Shown in pieces: positions 1 through 9,429 of a DNA stretch of 64,000 bases. Made by a program: the position numbers and the translations under genes. Location: positions 3,100,001-3,164,000 of the forward strand of contig NZ_SAUN01000001.1 of NCBI RefSeq assembly GCF_004011505.1, given 5' to 3'. Source of the stretch: Nonomuraea polychroma. GTDB lineage: Bacteria; Actinomycetota; Actinomycetes; Streptosporangiales; Streptosporangiaceae. Every line of letters begins with the position of its first letter. Position 1 is the first letter of the stretch. The notes beneath the pieces are model-generated. The model was not told where the DNA came from. It ran no database searches and saw only the letters and a program-made list of their open reading frames with translations.

Positions 1-25
1 CCGGCACGGTGCGGGCGGTCCCGGG

Positions 26-1675
26 TCAGCGGCCGTCGGCAGGCCGGTACGCGGGCTCCCACATCGCGTCCTGCACCTGCTGCACAGGATTGCCCAGCTC
101 GACCCGGGCCAGGCCCTCCTCGGCCGCCCGCCGCGCCACGGCGACCGCGACCGTGGCCGACACGATCCGCAGGTTCTCCACCTCGGGCAGCAGCGAGGCC
201 CCGGGCGTCGCGACGTCCACCATCCCGGCGACCGCCTCGGCGGCGGCCTGCAGCATGCCGTCGCTGATCCGCCGCGCCCGCGACACCACCGTGCCGAGCC
301 CCAGCCCGGGATACACCATCGCGTTGTTGGCCTGGCCTATGACATGCGTGACGCCGTCGTGCTCGACGGGATCGGCCGGGACGCCGGTCGCGACCAGGGC
401 TCTGCCGTCCGTCCAGCGGATCACGTCGTCCGGCCGGGCCTCCATCCGCTCGGTGGGGTTGGAGATCGGCAGGATGACCGGCCGGTCCACCTCCGCCGCC
501 ATGGCCTTGACGATCTCCTCGGTGAACGCCCCGCCCGCGGTGGAGGTGCCCAGCAGCACCGTGGGCCGGACCCGGCGGACCACCTCCGCGAGCCCGACGC
601 CCGACCCGCCCATGGCCCAGCCGGCGACCTCGTCGCCCGGGCGGGCGTAGGGCCGCTGGAAGTCCCGCAGGTCCGGCATGTCATCGCAGAGCAGGCCCTG
701 CTGGTCGACCGCCCAGATCCGGCGGGTGGCCGGCTCCCGGTCCAGGCCGTCGCGAACCATCGCGTCACGTAGCTGGTCCGCGATGCCGATGCCGGCCGTG
801 CCCGCGCCGAAGACCACGATCCGCTGCTCGCGCAGCGGCGTGCCGGAAATGCGGACGGCGGCGAGCACGGCGGCCAGCACGATGGCGCCGGTGCCCTGCA
901 TGTCGTCGTTGAAGGCGGGGACGCGGCCGGTGTACTTCTCCAGGATGCGGCGGGCGTTGCCCGGGCCGAAGTCCTCGAAGTGCAGCATGGCCTCGGGGAA
1001 GAGTCGCGTGGCCGCGGACACGTAGGCGTCGATGAACGCGTCGTACCGCTCGCCGCGCACCCGCGCGTGCCGCAGCCCGACGTAGAGGCGGTCGTTGAGC
1101 AGCGCCTCGTTGTCGGTGCCCACGTCCAGCGCGACCGGGATGACCCGGGCCGGGTCGATCCCGGCGGCCGCGGTGTAGACCGCCAGCTTGCCGGCGGCGA
1201 TGCCGGCGCCGCCGCCGACACCCCAGTCCCCGATGCCGAGGATCTGCTCGGCGTCGGAGGCCACGATCAGGTCCACGTCCCCACGCCCCAGGCCGGCGTT
1301 GCCCAGGGCGCGCTCGATGCCGTCGATGTCGTCGATGGACAGGTAGACGCCCCGGGGGCGGCGGTACTCGTGACTGTAGTTCTTGATCGCCTCGGCCACC
1401 GTGGGGTCGTAGACGATCGGCAGCATCTCGCGCATGTGGTCGGCCAGCAGGCGGTGGAACAGCACCTCGTTGCGGTCCTGCAGCGCGCCGAGGAAGACGT
1501 TCTTGGCCAGGTCCGTCGGCTGGCGCCGGAACTGCCCGTACGCGCGGGCCGCCTGCTCGTCCAGCGTCTCGACCGCCGGCGGGAGCAGCCCGTCCAGGCC
1601 CAGCCGCGCCCGCTCATCGAGCGTGAAGGCGGTGCCCTTGTTCAGCAGCGGGTCGTCGAGCACGTTCCGGGCCAT
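26..1675 (-). CDS. maeA: NAD-dependent malic enzyme
   Basis: Decarboxylates malate to pyruvate, making NADH in the cytosol. The protein of about 549 residues is the large SfcA-type malic enzyme. The N-terminal half carries the conserved run of arginines and tyrosines that binds malate (NYSHEYRRPRGVYLS), the centre has the metal-site FEDF and NDDMQGTGA motifs, and a Rossmann motif GAGTAGIGIA follows for NAD. I start at the ATG at 1675, which has a purine-rich GAGG just upstream; an in-frame ATG at 1708 would add 11 residues. It is the last gene of a run that begins with a response regulator and an amino acid ABC transporter, only about 57 bases after the permease stop. That suggests C4 acids derived from imported glutamate or aspartate are drained to pyruvate here. 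NAD rather than NADP preference is inferred from family resemblance. Confidence 0.93.
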   Translation of the reverse strand: MARNVLDDPLLNKGTAFTLDERARLGLDGLLPPAVETLDEQAARAYGQFRRQPTDLAKNVFLGALQDRNEVLFHRLLADHMREMLPIVYDPTVAEAIKNYSHEYRRPRGVYLSIDDIDGIERALGNAGLGRGDVDLIVASDAEQILGIGDWGVGGGAGIAAGKLAVYTAAAGIDPARVIPVALDVGTDNEALLNDRLYVGLRHARVRGERYDAFIDAYVSAATRLFPEAMLHFEDFGPGNARRILEKYTGRVPAFNDDMQGTGAIVLAAVLAAVRISGTPLREQRIVVFGAGTAGIGIADQLRDAMVRDGLDREPATRRIWAVDQQGLLCDDMPDLRDFQRPYARPGDEVAGWAMGGSGVGLAEVVRRVRPTVLLGTSTAGGAFTEEIVKAMAAEVDRPVILPISNPTERMEARPDDVIRWTDGRALVATGVPADPVEHDGVTHVIGQANNAMVYPGLGLGTVVSRARRISDGMLQAAAEAVAGMVDVATPGASLLPEVENLRIVSATVAVAVARRAAEEGLARVELGNPVQQVQDAMWEPAYRPADGR

Positions 1676-1732
1676 GACCTCGTGCTTTCCGCCCGCCGCC
1701 CAGGACACGCACCGCGAAACGGAGATCGTCGG

Positions 1733-2527
1733 TCACGCCGCGCCCAGCCGGTGGGCCAGGCGGTCCAGGGACAGGTTGATCAGGATGAAGATGGCCGCGA
1801 TGAGGATCGCCGCCGGGATGACGTTGGAGAAGTTGGCCGCGATCCCGTTCAGTCCACGGTCGACCAGCTCGTCGTAGCCGACGATGAGCCCGAGCGCCGA
1901 GTCCTTCAACAGCACGATGAACTGGCTGACCAGGGCGGGCATCATCGCCCGCACTGCCTGCGGCAGCAGCACGAGGCGCATGACCTGCCCCTTGCGCATG
2001 CCCACCGCGTACGCCGCCTCCCGCTGCCCCTTCGGCAGGCTCTGCACCCCGGCCCGGATGATCTCCGCGATCACGGACCCGTTGTAGAGGGTGAGCCCGA
2101 AGACGACCGCGGCGAAGGCGGAGATGTTCACGCCGATGAGCACGAACGAGCCGAAGAAGGCGAAGAAGATCAGCAGCAGCAGCGGGACGGCCCGGAAGAA
2201 CTCCACCACCATGGCCGCCGGCACCCGGATCCACCGATGGTCGGACATGCGGGCGGTCGCGAACACCAGCCCGAAGAGCCCGGCCAGCACCACCCCCGCC
2301 ACGGCCGCGCCCAGCGTCCCGGCCAGGCCGGGCAGGATGAACGTGGCCCACACGTCCCCCCGCAGCAGCGGCAGCCACTTCTCCGCCGCCCACTGCTCCT
2401 TCTGGTCGAAGCGCACGTACACGACGTACGCGATCGCCAGCAGCGCGAGCGCGACGACCGCCGCCAGCACCCGGTTGCGGCGGATACCGCGCGGCCCCGG
2501 CGCCTCGTACAGGTTGGCGTAGCTCAT
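1733..2527 (-). CDS. gluD: Glutamate-type ABC transporter permease GluD
   Basis: One of two membrane subunits of a polar amino acid importer of the His/Glu/Gln family. It has about 264 residues, with an N-terminal membrane segment, a longer periplasmic stretch containing KWLPLL, then the usual permease core with the EAA loop (EIIRAGVQSLPKGQREAAYAVG) that contacts the ATPase. The start at 2527 gives an ATGA overlap with the upstream permease, so the two are translationally coupled; a longer reading frame to 2584 would overlap that gene unnecessarily. It is larger than its partner, as GluD is larger than GluC in Corynebacterium. Glutamate as substrate is inferred from the whole set rather than from this protein. 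Confidence 0.93.
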   Translation of the reverse strand: MSYANLYEAPGPRGIRRNRVLAAVVALALLAIAYVVYVRFDQKEQWAAEKWLPLLRGDVWATFILPGLAGTLGAAVAGVVLAGLFGLVFATARMSDHRWIRVPAAMVVEFFRAVPLLLLIFFAFFGSFVLIGVNISAFAAVVFGLTLYNGSVIAEIIRAGVQSLPKGQREAAYAVGMRKGQVMRLVLLPQAVRAMMPALVSQFIVLLKDSALGLIVGYDELVDRGLNGIAANFSNVIPAAILIAAIFILINLSLDRLAHRLGAA

Positions 2528-3192
2528 CGGGCCACCGCCATCCGCTTCGACAGCCAGCCGAACAGCAGCCCCATCGGCAGGCACAGCAGCACGAACCCGG
2601 CCGCGAAGCCGAGGAAGATCTCGATCACCTGGTCCCCGTACGTCTCGATCATCTCGCGCATCCGGACCGACGCCTCGCTCACGCCGACCACCAGCGCGAT
2701 CGTGGTGTTCTTGGTCAGCGCGATGAGGATGCTGCCCAGCGGCGCCACGACCGCGCGGAACGCCTGCGGCAACGTGATCAGCCGCAGCGTCTTGACGAAG
2801 CCCAGCCCCAGCGACCGGGCCGCCTCGGCCTGCCCGACCGGCACCGTGTTGAGCCCGGAGCGCAGCGCCTCGCAGACGAACGCCGAGGTGTAGGCGGTCA
2901 GCCCGATGACCGCGAGCCAGAAGTTGTTGGTCGCGATGTCGTCGGACAGCTCGACGCCGAGGTTGGCGCCGATGCCGAGGCCGGTGAACAGCAGCACCAG
3001 CGTGAGCGGCGTGTTGCGGGCCACCGACACGTAGACGTTCGCCGCCCCGCGCAGGGAGGCCAGCGGGGCGACCCGCATGGCGGCCAGCACGGTCCCCAGC
3101 ACCAGGGAGCCGAGCGCGCTGACCGCCGTCAGCCGTACCGTCATCCAGAACGCGACCAGGATGGTGTCACGTTCGAACAGCAGCGCTTCCAT
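2524..3192 (-). CDS. gluC: Glutamate-type ABC transporter permease GluC
   Basis: Second membrane subunit of the importer, 222 residues, with about five hydrophobic segments. The ATPase-contact loop (EALRSGLNTVPVGQAEAARSLGLG) sits in the middle. It starts 3 bases after the stop of the binding protein and overlaps gluD by four bases, so expression of the transport module is tightly coupled. Family membership (HisM/GlnP type) is clear from the EAA loop. The substrate is assigned from the binding protein upstream. Confidence 0.93.
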   Translation of the reverse strand: MEALLFERDTILVAFWMTVRLTAVSALGSLVLGTVLAAMRVAPLASLRGAANVYVSVARNTPLTLVLLFTGLGIGANLGVELSDDIATNNFWLAVIGLTAYTSAFVCEALRSGLNTVPVGQAEAARSLGLGFVKTLRLITLPQAFRAVVAPLGSILIALTKNTTIALVVGVSEASVRMREMIETYGDQVIEIFLGFAAGFVLLCLPMGLLFGWLSKRMAVAR

Positions 3193-3195
3193 GGA

Positions 3196-4023
3196 TCAGT
3201 ACCGCTCCAGCTGCGGGGCCTGCGGCACGGCGAAGCCGGAGGCGCCCACGCTGGCCTGCAGTGCCTTCGTCCAGCTGCCGTCGGAGAACATCTTCTGCAG
3301 CGCGTCGTTGACCGCCTTGCGGCCGGCGGTGTCGTCCTTCTTCAGCCCGATGCCGTACTTCTCGGTGCTGAACGGCTTGCCGACCACCTTCAGCTTGCCC
3401 GCGTGCTGCGCGGCGTAGCCGGCCAGGATCACGTTGTCGGTGGTGAGGGCGTCGAGCTGGCCGCCGAGGACCCGGTCGACGCACGCCGAGTACGTCCGCT
3501 CCTCCTGCAGCTGCACCTGCTTGGCGTACTCCGTCTTGACCTTCTGCGCCGGGGTCGAGCCGGCGACCGAGCAGAGCTTCTTACCGTTGAGCGCCTCGGG
3601 GCCGGTCAGCGCCGCGTCGTCCGCCCGGACGAGCAGGTCCTGCCCGGCCACGAAGTACGGCCCGGCGAAGGACACCTTCTGCTTGCGGGCGTCGGTGATC
3701 GAGTACGTCGCCACGACCATGTCCACCTGGCCCTGCTCGATGAACGCCTCCCGGTTCGCGGACACGGTCTCCTTGAACGTGATGTTCGCGGGGTCGACGC
3801 CCAGCTCCTTGGCCACGTACTTGGCGACCTCGACGTCGAACCCGGCGAACGCGCCGTCCGGCGTGCGCAACCCCAGACCCGGCTGGTCCGCCTTCACCCC
3901 GATGACCAGCTTCTTGTCGTTCTTGGCCTTGTCCACGATGGAGGCGTACGACTCCGACCCGCCACCACAGGCGGTGGCCAGGACCATGACGGCGAAACCG
4001 GCGTAAAGGGATCTTCCAAACAC
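3196..4023 (-). CDS. gluB: Glutamate-binding lipoprotein GluB
   Basis: Extracytoplasmic substrate-binding lipoprotein of 275 residues. The signal peptide ends in a lipobox LATAC, with Cys19 as the predicted lipidated residue, followed by a Gly/Ser linker. The mature part is a type II periplasmic-binding fold of family 3; the opening IGVKADQPGLGLRTPDG, then GFDVEVAKYVA and QVDMVVATYSIT, closely match actinobacterial GluB. It lies between the ATPase (10-base gap) and the permeases (3-base gap). A second, related binding protein is encoded upstream of the ATPase, so this system has two receptors for one translocator. Confidence 0.93.
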   Translation of the reverse strand: MFGRSLYAGFAVMVLATACGGGSESYASIVDKAKNDKKLVIGVKADQPGLGLRTPDGAFAGFDVEVAKYVAKELGVDPANITFKETVSANREAFIEQGQVDMVVATYSITDARKQKVSFAGPYFVAGQDLLVRADDAALTGPEALNGKKLCSVAGSTPAQKVKTEYAKQVQLQEERTYSACVDRVLGGQLDALTTDNVILAGYAAQHAGKLKVVGKPFSTEKYGIGLKKDDTAGRKAVNDALQKMFSDGSWTKALQASVGASGFAVPQAPQLERY

Positions 4024-4033
4024 GGGGGGCTCC

Positions 4034-4777
4034 TTAGTGAGTGAGGATCTTGGCGAGGAAGGACTGGGCGCGCTCGGTGCTCGGCGCGCCGAAGAAGCCG
4101 TCGGGGGTGTCCTGCTCGACGATCTCGCCGTCGGCCATGAAGACGACCCGGTCGGCGGCCCGCCGGGCGAAGCCCATCTCGTGGGTGACGACGACCATGG
4201 TCATGCCCTCGCGGGCGAGCGAGGTCATCACCTCGAGCACCTCGTTGACCATCTCCGGGTCGAGCGCCGACGTCGGCTCGTCGAACAGGATCACCTTCGG
4301 CTCCATGGCCAGCGCGCGGGCGATCGCCACCCGCTGCTGCTGCCCGCCGGACAACTGCGCGGGGAACTTGGCCGCCTGGCCGCCGATGCCGACCCGGTCG
4401 AGCAGCTCGCGGGCTTTGCGCACGGCCGCGTCCTTGGGCTTCTTCAGCACGTGGACCTGGCCGAGGACGACGTTGTCCAGGACGGTCTTGTGCGCGAAGA
4501 GGTTGAACGACTGGAAGACCATGCCCACCTCGGCCCGCAGCCGGGCCAGCGCCTTGCCCTCGGCCGGCAGCGGCGTGCCGTCCACGGTGATCGTGCCGGA
4601 GTCGATGGTCTCCAGCCGGTTGATCGCGCGGCACAGGGTCGACTTGCCCGCCCCCGACGGGCCGATGATCACGACGACCTCGCCCCGCCGGACGGTCAGG
4701 TTCACGTCCCTGAGCACGTGGTGCTCGCCGTAGCGCTTGTTGACCTGGTCCAGGACGATGAGGTCCGCCTGGCTCAT
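4034..4777 (-). CDS. gluA: Glutamate-type ABC transporter ATPase GluA
   Basis: Energy-coupling subunit, 247 residues. The Walker A motif GPSGAGKST, the Q-loop [10 protein letters not shown], the signature LSGGQQQR and Walker [13 protein letters not shown] are all intact, so it should be an active ATPase. It resembles GlnQ/GluA of polar amino acid importers. The gene starts after a gap of about 100 bases downstream of the second binding protein. That gap contains two copies of the TTCTG-N2-CAG motif, so gluABCD-malic enzyme may have its own regulated promoter besides read-through from upstream. Confidence 0.94.
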   Translation of the reverse strand: MSQADLIVLDQVNKRYGEHHVLRDVNLTVRRGEVVVIIGPSGAGKSTLCRAINRLETIDSGTITVDGTPLPAEGKALARLRAEVGMVFQSFNLFAHKTVLDNVVLGQVHVLKKPKDAAVRKARELLDRVGIGGQAAKFPAQLSGGQQQRVAIARALAMEPKVILFDEPTSALDPEMVNEVLEVMTSLAREGMTMVVVTHEMGFARRAADRVVFMADGEIVEQDTPDGFFGAPSTERAQSFLAKILTH

Positions 4778-4853
4778 GCGTCACGCTCCTTGCTGTCGGT
4801 CAGCGTTGGCGTAACCGTAGGAGCCGCATGTTCCGTGAAAAGGCTTGTGATCG

Positions 4854-4883
4854 TTCTGCTCAGAAATTAGCGATTCTGGTCAG
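4854..4883 (-). promoter_or_regulatory. Tandem TTCTG-N2-CAG motifs upstream of gluA
   Basis: A perfect dyad TTCTGCTCAGAA occupies 4854-4865, and a second copy TTCTGGTCAG lies at 4874-4883, overlapping the 3' end of the second binding-protein gene. The spacing is 20 bases, about two helical turns. The same motif, again preceded by TAGCG, recurs twice in the control region of the response regulator and kinase (6421 and 6470). The repeated placement upstream of target genes suggests a binding site for the linked response regulator; this is inference. Confidence 0.5.
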
Positions 4884-5707
4884 CGGTGAGCAGGTTTGGA
4901 CTGCTCGGGCATCGCCCCGGAGATGCCGATGGTGTCCCGGAAGGCCCGGTCCCACTGGCCGTCGGCCAGCCAGCGGGCGATCAGCCCGTTGAGGTAGTCG
5001 CGGAAGACCGTGTCGTGCTTGCGCACGCCCATCCCGTACGGTTCCCGCGCGAACGGCTCGCCGACCAGCCGCAGCGCGTTCGGATGCTGGGCCTGCAGGC
5101 CGAGCAGGATGGTGTCGTCGGTGGTGATCGCGTCCACGTGGCCTTCCAGCAGGGCCGGCACGCACTCGCTGTAGCCGTCCACGACCGCCGGGATCGCGCC
5201 GGACACCTCGTTGCGCAGCCGCTCGACCGATGTGGAGCCCTTGGCCGTGCACACCGTCTTGCCGGCGAGGTGGGACACGCCGCCGATGCGGGTGTCGGCG
5301 GCCCTGACCAGCAGGTCTTGCCAGGCGTAGTAGTAGGGATCGGTGAAGGTCACCAGCTGGGAGCGGGCCGGGGTGATCGAGTACGTGGCGATGACGAGGT
5401 CCACGACCTGCTGGGCGATGAAGTTCTCCCGCTCGCGCGAGACGGTCTCGACGAAGCGGATGTTGCGCTCGCTGCCGGTCAGGTCCTTGGCCACGAGCCG
5501 GGCCATCTCCGCGTCGAACCCGGTGATCCGGCCGGTCGCCGGGTCCTTGTAGCCGAACATCGGCTGGTCGAACTTGATGCCCACGATGAGCACGCCGCGG
5601 TCCCTGATGCGCGCCATGGTCGAGCCCTCGGGGAACGCCGCCGCGCTCGCGCATCCCGCGGGCAGCAGGCACAGCAGGACGGCGAGCAGGGCCCTGAGCC
5701 TGGTCAC
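4880..5707 (-). CDS. Second glutamate-type binding lipoprotein
   Basis: Substrate-binding lipoprotein of 275 residues, paralogous to GluB. The lipobox is LLPAGC with Cys19 as the lipid site. The mature part has the family 3 signature (VGIKFDQPMFGYKDPATG, GFDAEMARLVA, VVDLVIATYSIT). Its start overlaps the response regulator stop by four bases (ATGA), so receptor and regulator are translated together. That coupling, plus a full GluB next to the translocator, suggests this copy may report ligand to the divergent sensor kinase or widen substrate range. A purely transport role is equally possible. Confidence 0.88.
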   Translation of the reverse strand: MTRLRALLAVLLCLLPAGCASAAAFPEGSTMARIRDRGVLIVGIKFDQPMFGYKDPATGRITGFDAEMARLVAKDLTGSERNIRFVETVSRERENFIAQQVVDLVIATYSITPARSQLVTFTDPYYYAWQDLLVRAADTRIGGVSHLAGKTVCTAKGSTSVERLRNEVSGAIPAVVDGYSECVPALLEGHVDAITTDDTILLGLQAQHPNALRLVGEPFAREPYGMGVRKHDTVFRDYLNGLIARWLADGQWDRAFRDTIGISGAMPEQSKPAHR

Positions 5708-6390
5708 CGCGACCGGTACCGGTGCTGCGGGCGGCCGGTCGGCCCGTACTTCGGCCGGGCCTCCACCAGGCCGCGGTCGGCCAGATGCTCCAGGTAACGG
5801 CGGGCCGTGGCGCGGCTGACGCCGATCGAGGCGGCCAGCTCGTGCGCCGACACGTCCTCCTCGACCTCGGCCAGCGCGTCCAGCACTGCCTGCTCGGTGG
5901 CCGCGGAGATGCTCTTCGGCCGGTCCGCGTGGTCGATGTGGAGCAGGCGGAAGATCCGGTCGATCTCCTGCTGCTCGGTGAACCGGCCGCCGGACTCCAG
6001 CTGCTCGGCGGTCGCCGCGTACCGCAGCAGCGTCTGCTCCAGCGTGCCCGCCCTGGTCGGCTTGACCAGGTAGTAGAGGGCGCCGCGCTGGATGGCGGCG
6101 CGTACCGTCGCCGACTCCTTGCGGCCGGAGATCACGATGATGTCGGCCGGCGGCTGATCGGGCCGGCGCAGCCGGTGCGCCACCTCCAGCCCGGGCAGAT
6201 CCGGCAGGTGCAGGTCCAGCAGGACCAGTCGCGGCGCGAACCGGCTCGCGGCCGCCAGCGCCGCGTGCCCGCTGTGCGCGATCCCCACCACCCTGAACCC
6301 GAGGACCCGGTTCACCTGCGCCTGGAGCGCGGCGGTCACGACCGGGTCGTCGTCCACGATGAGAACGGTGATGTCCCTGGATACAGGCAT
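5704..6390 (-). CDS. CitB/DcuR-type response regulator
   Basis: Cytoplasmic transcription regulator of about 228 residues. The receiver domain (residues 1-120) has the acidic pair DDD near residue 13, the phospho-acceptor Asp59 in LLDLHLP and the switch lysine in YLVKP. The C-terminal part (LDALAEVEEDVSAHELAASIGVSRATARRYLEHLADRGLVEA) is the winged helix of the CitB/DcuR/DctR group, whose known members control C4-dicarboxylate, citrate or malate use. I start at the ATG at 6390 because AGGAG lies seven bases upstream; a GTG two codons earlier sits too close to it. It heads the minus-strand run ending in malic enzyme, consistent with C4-acid control. Confidence 0.92.
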   Translation of the reverse strand: MPVSRDITVLIVDDDPVVTAALQAQVNRVLGFRVVGIAHSGHAALAAASRFAPRLVLLDLHLPDLPGLEVAHRLRRPDQPPADIIVISGRKESATVRAAIQRGALYYLVKPTRAGTLEQTLLRYAATAEQLESGGRFTEQQEIDRIFRLLHIDHADRPKSISAATEQAVLDALAEVEEDVSAHELAASIGVSRATARRYLEHLADRGLVEARPKYGPTGRPQHRYRSR

Positions 6391-6412
6391 CGCCACGCTC
6401 CTCGCTTCTTCT

Positions 6413-6478
6413 GATAGCGGTTCTGAGCAGCTTAGGAGGCTTTTGTTAAATAAGATCGACTTTAGCGCATTCTGCTCA
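6413..6478. promoter_or_regulatory. Divergent control region with TTCTG-N2-CA motifs
   Basis: Between the response regulator (minus) and the hybrid kinase (plus) are TTCTGAGCAG at 6421-6430 and TTCTGCTCA at 6470-6478. Each is preceded by TAGCG (TAGCGG and TAGCGCA). They match the tandem copies upstream of gluA. An A+T-rich stretch TTTTGTTAAATAAG lies between them (6441-6454), suitable for promoter opening. Autoregulation by the linked response regulator is a reasonable inference. Confidence 0.45.
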
Positions 6479-6558
6479 CGGCGATCCTCCCATGAGCGCC
6501 CGATCCCTCCTACTCTGTAGCCGGGTGACAGGTTCGAACGACAGGGAGACGGACGCCG

Positions 6559-9426
6559 GTGAGATGGCTGCTCGCGGTGACGGCTCTGTGGACGCTGCTC
6601 GGGCTGCTGCCTCTGGCGCTGCTGACCGCCTCCAGCGTCTCCCTGACCGAGCAGGCGGTACGCGACGAGGTCACCGACCGCGTCAAGACCACCGCGTCAG
6701 TCAGCCGGGTCGTGGTGGAGCAGCAGATGAGCTCGCTCAAGCAGCTCGTCACCGCCTTCGCCCAGCAACCCCGGGTACGTGACGCGGTCGGAAACACCAC
6801 TACCGCCACCCTGCGGGGCTACCTCGGCGAGCTGAAGCAGATGCGTGACGGCGTCAGCGGCCTGATCCTCATCTCGCCCGAGGGCGACATGCTGGGCGCC
6901 GAGCCGCAGAGCGCGCTGCCCCAGGACATCGGCAACACCGACTGGTACAACGCGGTGCGCGACCAGCGCCAGGCGTACGTCTCGCAGGCGTACACGCCCA
7001 CGATGCGCGACCTGTCCAGAGCCGTCGCCGTGGCCGTGCCGATCCCGAGCGCCGACGGCAAGCGCATGCTCGGCATCCTCACCGTGGTCTACAGCCTGGA
7101 CGCGATCCAGCGGTTCGCCAAGGACGCCGCCGAGGCGCAGGACATCCAGCTGCTGATCACCGACCAGGCCGGGGTGCTCGTCGCCGACCCCAGCAGGACG
7201 CTGTACGCGCTCACGTCCCTGCGCGAGGACCCGCGGGTGGACGCGGCGCTGGCCAGGCGCACCTGGAGCGGCACCTTCCGCGGCATCGACGGCCCGGTGT
7301 TCTCGGCCTCCGAGCCCATCCCCGGCGTCGGCTGGACGGTGACCGCCGAGGTCTCCGCCGCCGAGGCACTGGCCTCCGCCGAGCAGCTGCGCGGCAACGT
7401 GATGACCGTCGCGGCCCTGCTCGCGCTGCTCATCCTCATCGGCCTGGGCATCCAGATCCACACCACGCGCGGCCGCCGCCGGGCGCAGGCCACGCTCGCC
7501 AGATACGCGGCCGAGCTCGCCGACGCCAGGGACGAGGCGGTCCAGGCCTCCAGCGCCAAGTCCGAGTTCCTGGCCAAGATCAGCCACGAGATCCGCACCC
7601 CGATCAACGGCGTGCTCGGCATGAACTCCCTGCTCATGGGCACCCGGCTCGACGACGAGCAGCGCTACTACGCCACCACCGGCCAGGAGTCGGCCCAGAA
7701 CGTGCTGCGCCTGCTCGACGACTTCCTCGACCTGTCCAGGATCGAGGCGGGTCACCTGCAGGTCGAGGCGGCGCCGTTCGACCTGCCGCGCCTGTGCGAC
7801 GAAGTGGTGGCGCCGCTCGCGCCCCTCGCCTACGAGCAGGGCCTCTGGCTCACGCTCCGGCTCGACGAGCACGTGCCGCGGCAGGTGGCGGGCGACCCGG
7901 CGCGGCTGCGGCAGATCCTCACGAACCTCGTCGGCAACGCGCTCAAGTTCACCGTCCAAGGCGGGGTCGACCTGCACGTCACGCTGCACGAGGGGGAGCC
8001 GGGCAGCTCGCGGGTGGTGCTCGGGTTCGCCGTCTCCGACACCGGCATCGGCGTCGGCCCCGACGACCGGGAGCGCGTCTTCGGCGTCTTCCGCCAGGTC
8101 GACTCGCCCATCACGCGCCGGACCGGCGGGAGCGGCCTGGGCCTGGCCATCGCCAGGCAGCTCACCGAGCTCATGGGCGGGGAGATCGGGCTCGACAGCG
8201 TGGAGGGGGTGGGCAGCCGGTTCTGGGTGCGGCTGCCGGTGGACGTCCTGACGTGGTCGGAGCCGGGGGCCGGGGCGCTGGAGGGGCGGCGCGCGCTGGT
8301 CGCCGACCCGCGCCCTGAGGACCGGGCGCTGGCCGGACGGTACCTGTCCGACGCGGGGCTCTCCGTGGAGGAGACCAGGGACGCCCGGTCCGCCCTGGCC
8401 CGGCTGCACGACGCGGCGGCGGGCGGGAGCCCGTACGAGCTGGCCGTGGTGGCGCTCGACCTCGGCTCAGGGGAGCTCGGCCCTGGGGAGCTCGGCGCTG
8501 CCCAGGAGGGCCAGACGCTCGCGCACGCCATCCTCAACGACCCGCTCCTGCAGGCCACCAGCGTCGTCGTGGTCGTCACGCCGGGCCGGGCCCGGTTCGC
8601 CTGGCCGGCGGCCGGGGACCGGGCCGTGCAGTCGATCACCCGGCCGCTCAGCCGGCGCCGCCTGCTCGCCGCCGTGGAGAACGCCCTGGGCACCGTGGAA
8701 TGCCCCGGGGAGCCACGCGAGGGCACACCGGTCACCACGGGCGCCTCCGGGGGCGTGCGCATCCTCGTGGCCGAGGACGACGAGGTCAGCCGCCAGGTGG
8801 CGATGCTCGTCCTGCGGCAGGCCGGGCACGAGGTCGAGACCGTCGAGGACGGCGAGCAGGCCGTGCGTGCCGTGCTGGCCGGCGGGTACGACCTGGTGTT
8901 CATGGACTGCCAGCTGCCCGTGCTCGACGGCCTGGCCGCGACCGAGGAGATCAGGAGCCGCGAGGAGACGCGTACCCCGATCATCGCGATGACCGCGGCG
9001 GCCATGCCGGACGACCGGATCCGGTGCCTGGAAGCAGGCATGGACGACCATCTGGCCAAGCCGGTGGACTGGCCGCGCGTGCTCGCCAGGATTCCGGAGT
9101 GGGCGTCATACGCCGGCCTTCCGCCCGAGCTGGCGGGCCTGTCGGCGGAGGCGGTGGCGGATGTCGCGCAGGCGTACCTGGCGACCGCGCGGCAGACGTT
9201 CGAGGATCTGCTCCGGGCGGCGCGGGACGGCGATCTGCCCGAGGTGGCGGCGCTGGCGCACCGGCTCAAGGGGAGTTGCGCCACCGTCGGGGCCGGGCGG
9301 GAGGCGGCGTTGTGCCAGCGGGTGGAGGAGCTGGCGCGGACGGGGAACCTCGAGGAGGAGCTCCTCGAGGACCTGGACGAGCTGCTCCGAGCGACCCCTG
9401 AGTGGATGAACGCGCACCAATCCTGA
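6559..9426 (+). CDS. Hybrid sensor histidine kinase (dCache-HisKA-HATPase-REC-REC-Hpt)
   Basis: Membrane sensor of 955 residues. An N-terminal membrane segment (about 3-24) is followed by a dCache-like extracellular sensor (about 30-275) and a second membrane segment (about 278-298). A HisKA domain follows with phospho-acceptor His343 in [15 protein letters not shown], then an HATPase domain with the NLVGNALKF and GSGLGLAI motifs. A first receiver (about 577-700) has lost part of its acidic pocket and looks degenerate. The second (about 733-850) is intact with Asp783 in FMDCQLP. An Hpt domain carries His901 in AHRLKGS. The GTG start has GGGAGAC upstream. It is divergent from a CitB-type regulator, which usually pairs with a simple DcuS/CitA kinase, so a full phosphorelay ending on such a regulator would be unusual. 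Confidence 0.92.
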   Translation: MRWLLAVTALWTLLGLLPLALLTASSVSLTEQAVRDEVTDRVKTTASVSRVVVEQQMSSLKQLVTAFAQQPRVRDAVGNTTTATLRGYLGELKQMRDGVSGLILISPEGDMLGAEPQSALPQDIGNTDWYNAVRDQRQAYVSQAYTPTMRDLSRAVAVAVPIPSADGKRMLGILTVVYSLDAIQRFAKDAAEAQDIQLLITDQAGVLVADPSRTLYALTSLREDPRVDAALARRTWSGTFRGIDGPVFSASEPIPGVGWTVTAEVSAAEALASAEQLRGNVMTVAALLALLILIGLGIQIHTTRGRRRAQATLARYAAELADARDEAVQASSAKSEFLAKISHEIRTPINGVLGMNSLLMGTRLDDEQRYYATTGQESAQNVLRLLDDFLDLSRIEAGHLQVEAAPFDLPRLCDEVVAPLAPLAYEQGLWLTLRLDEHVPRQVAGDPARLRQILTNLVGNALKFTVQGGVDLHVTLHEGEPGSSRVVLGFAVSDTGIGVGPDDRERVFGVFRQVDSPITRRTGGSGLGLAIARQLTELMGGEIGLDSVEGVGSRFWVRLPVDVLTWSEPGAGALEGRRALVADPRPEDRALAGRYLSDAGLSVEETRDARSALARLHDAAAGGSPYELAVVALDLGSGELGPGELGAAQEGQTLAHAILNDPLLQATSVVVVVTPGRARFAWPAAGDRAVQSITRPLSRRRLLAAVENALGTVECPGEPREGTPVTTGASGGVRILVAEDDEVSRQVAMLVLRQAGHEVETVEDGEQAVRAVLAGGYDLVFMDCQLPVLDGLAATEEIRSREETRTPIIAMTAAAMPDDRIRCLEAGMDDHLAKPVDWPRVLARIPEWASYAGLPPELAGLSAEAVADVAQAYLATARQTFEDLLRAARDGDLPEVAALAHRLKGSCATVGAGREAALCQRVEELARTGNLEEELLEDLDELLRATPEWMNAHQS

Positions 9427-9429
9427 CCG

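Noticed and set aside
6697..8409. 570-codon frame antisense to the hybrid kinase
   Set aside because: Composition is Arg/Gly/Val/His-rich with no motifs, and the opposite strand encodes a complete kinase.
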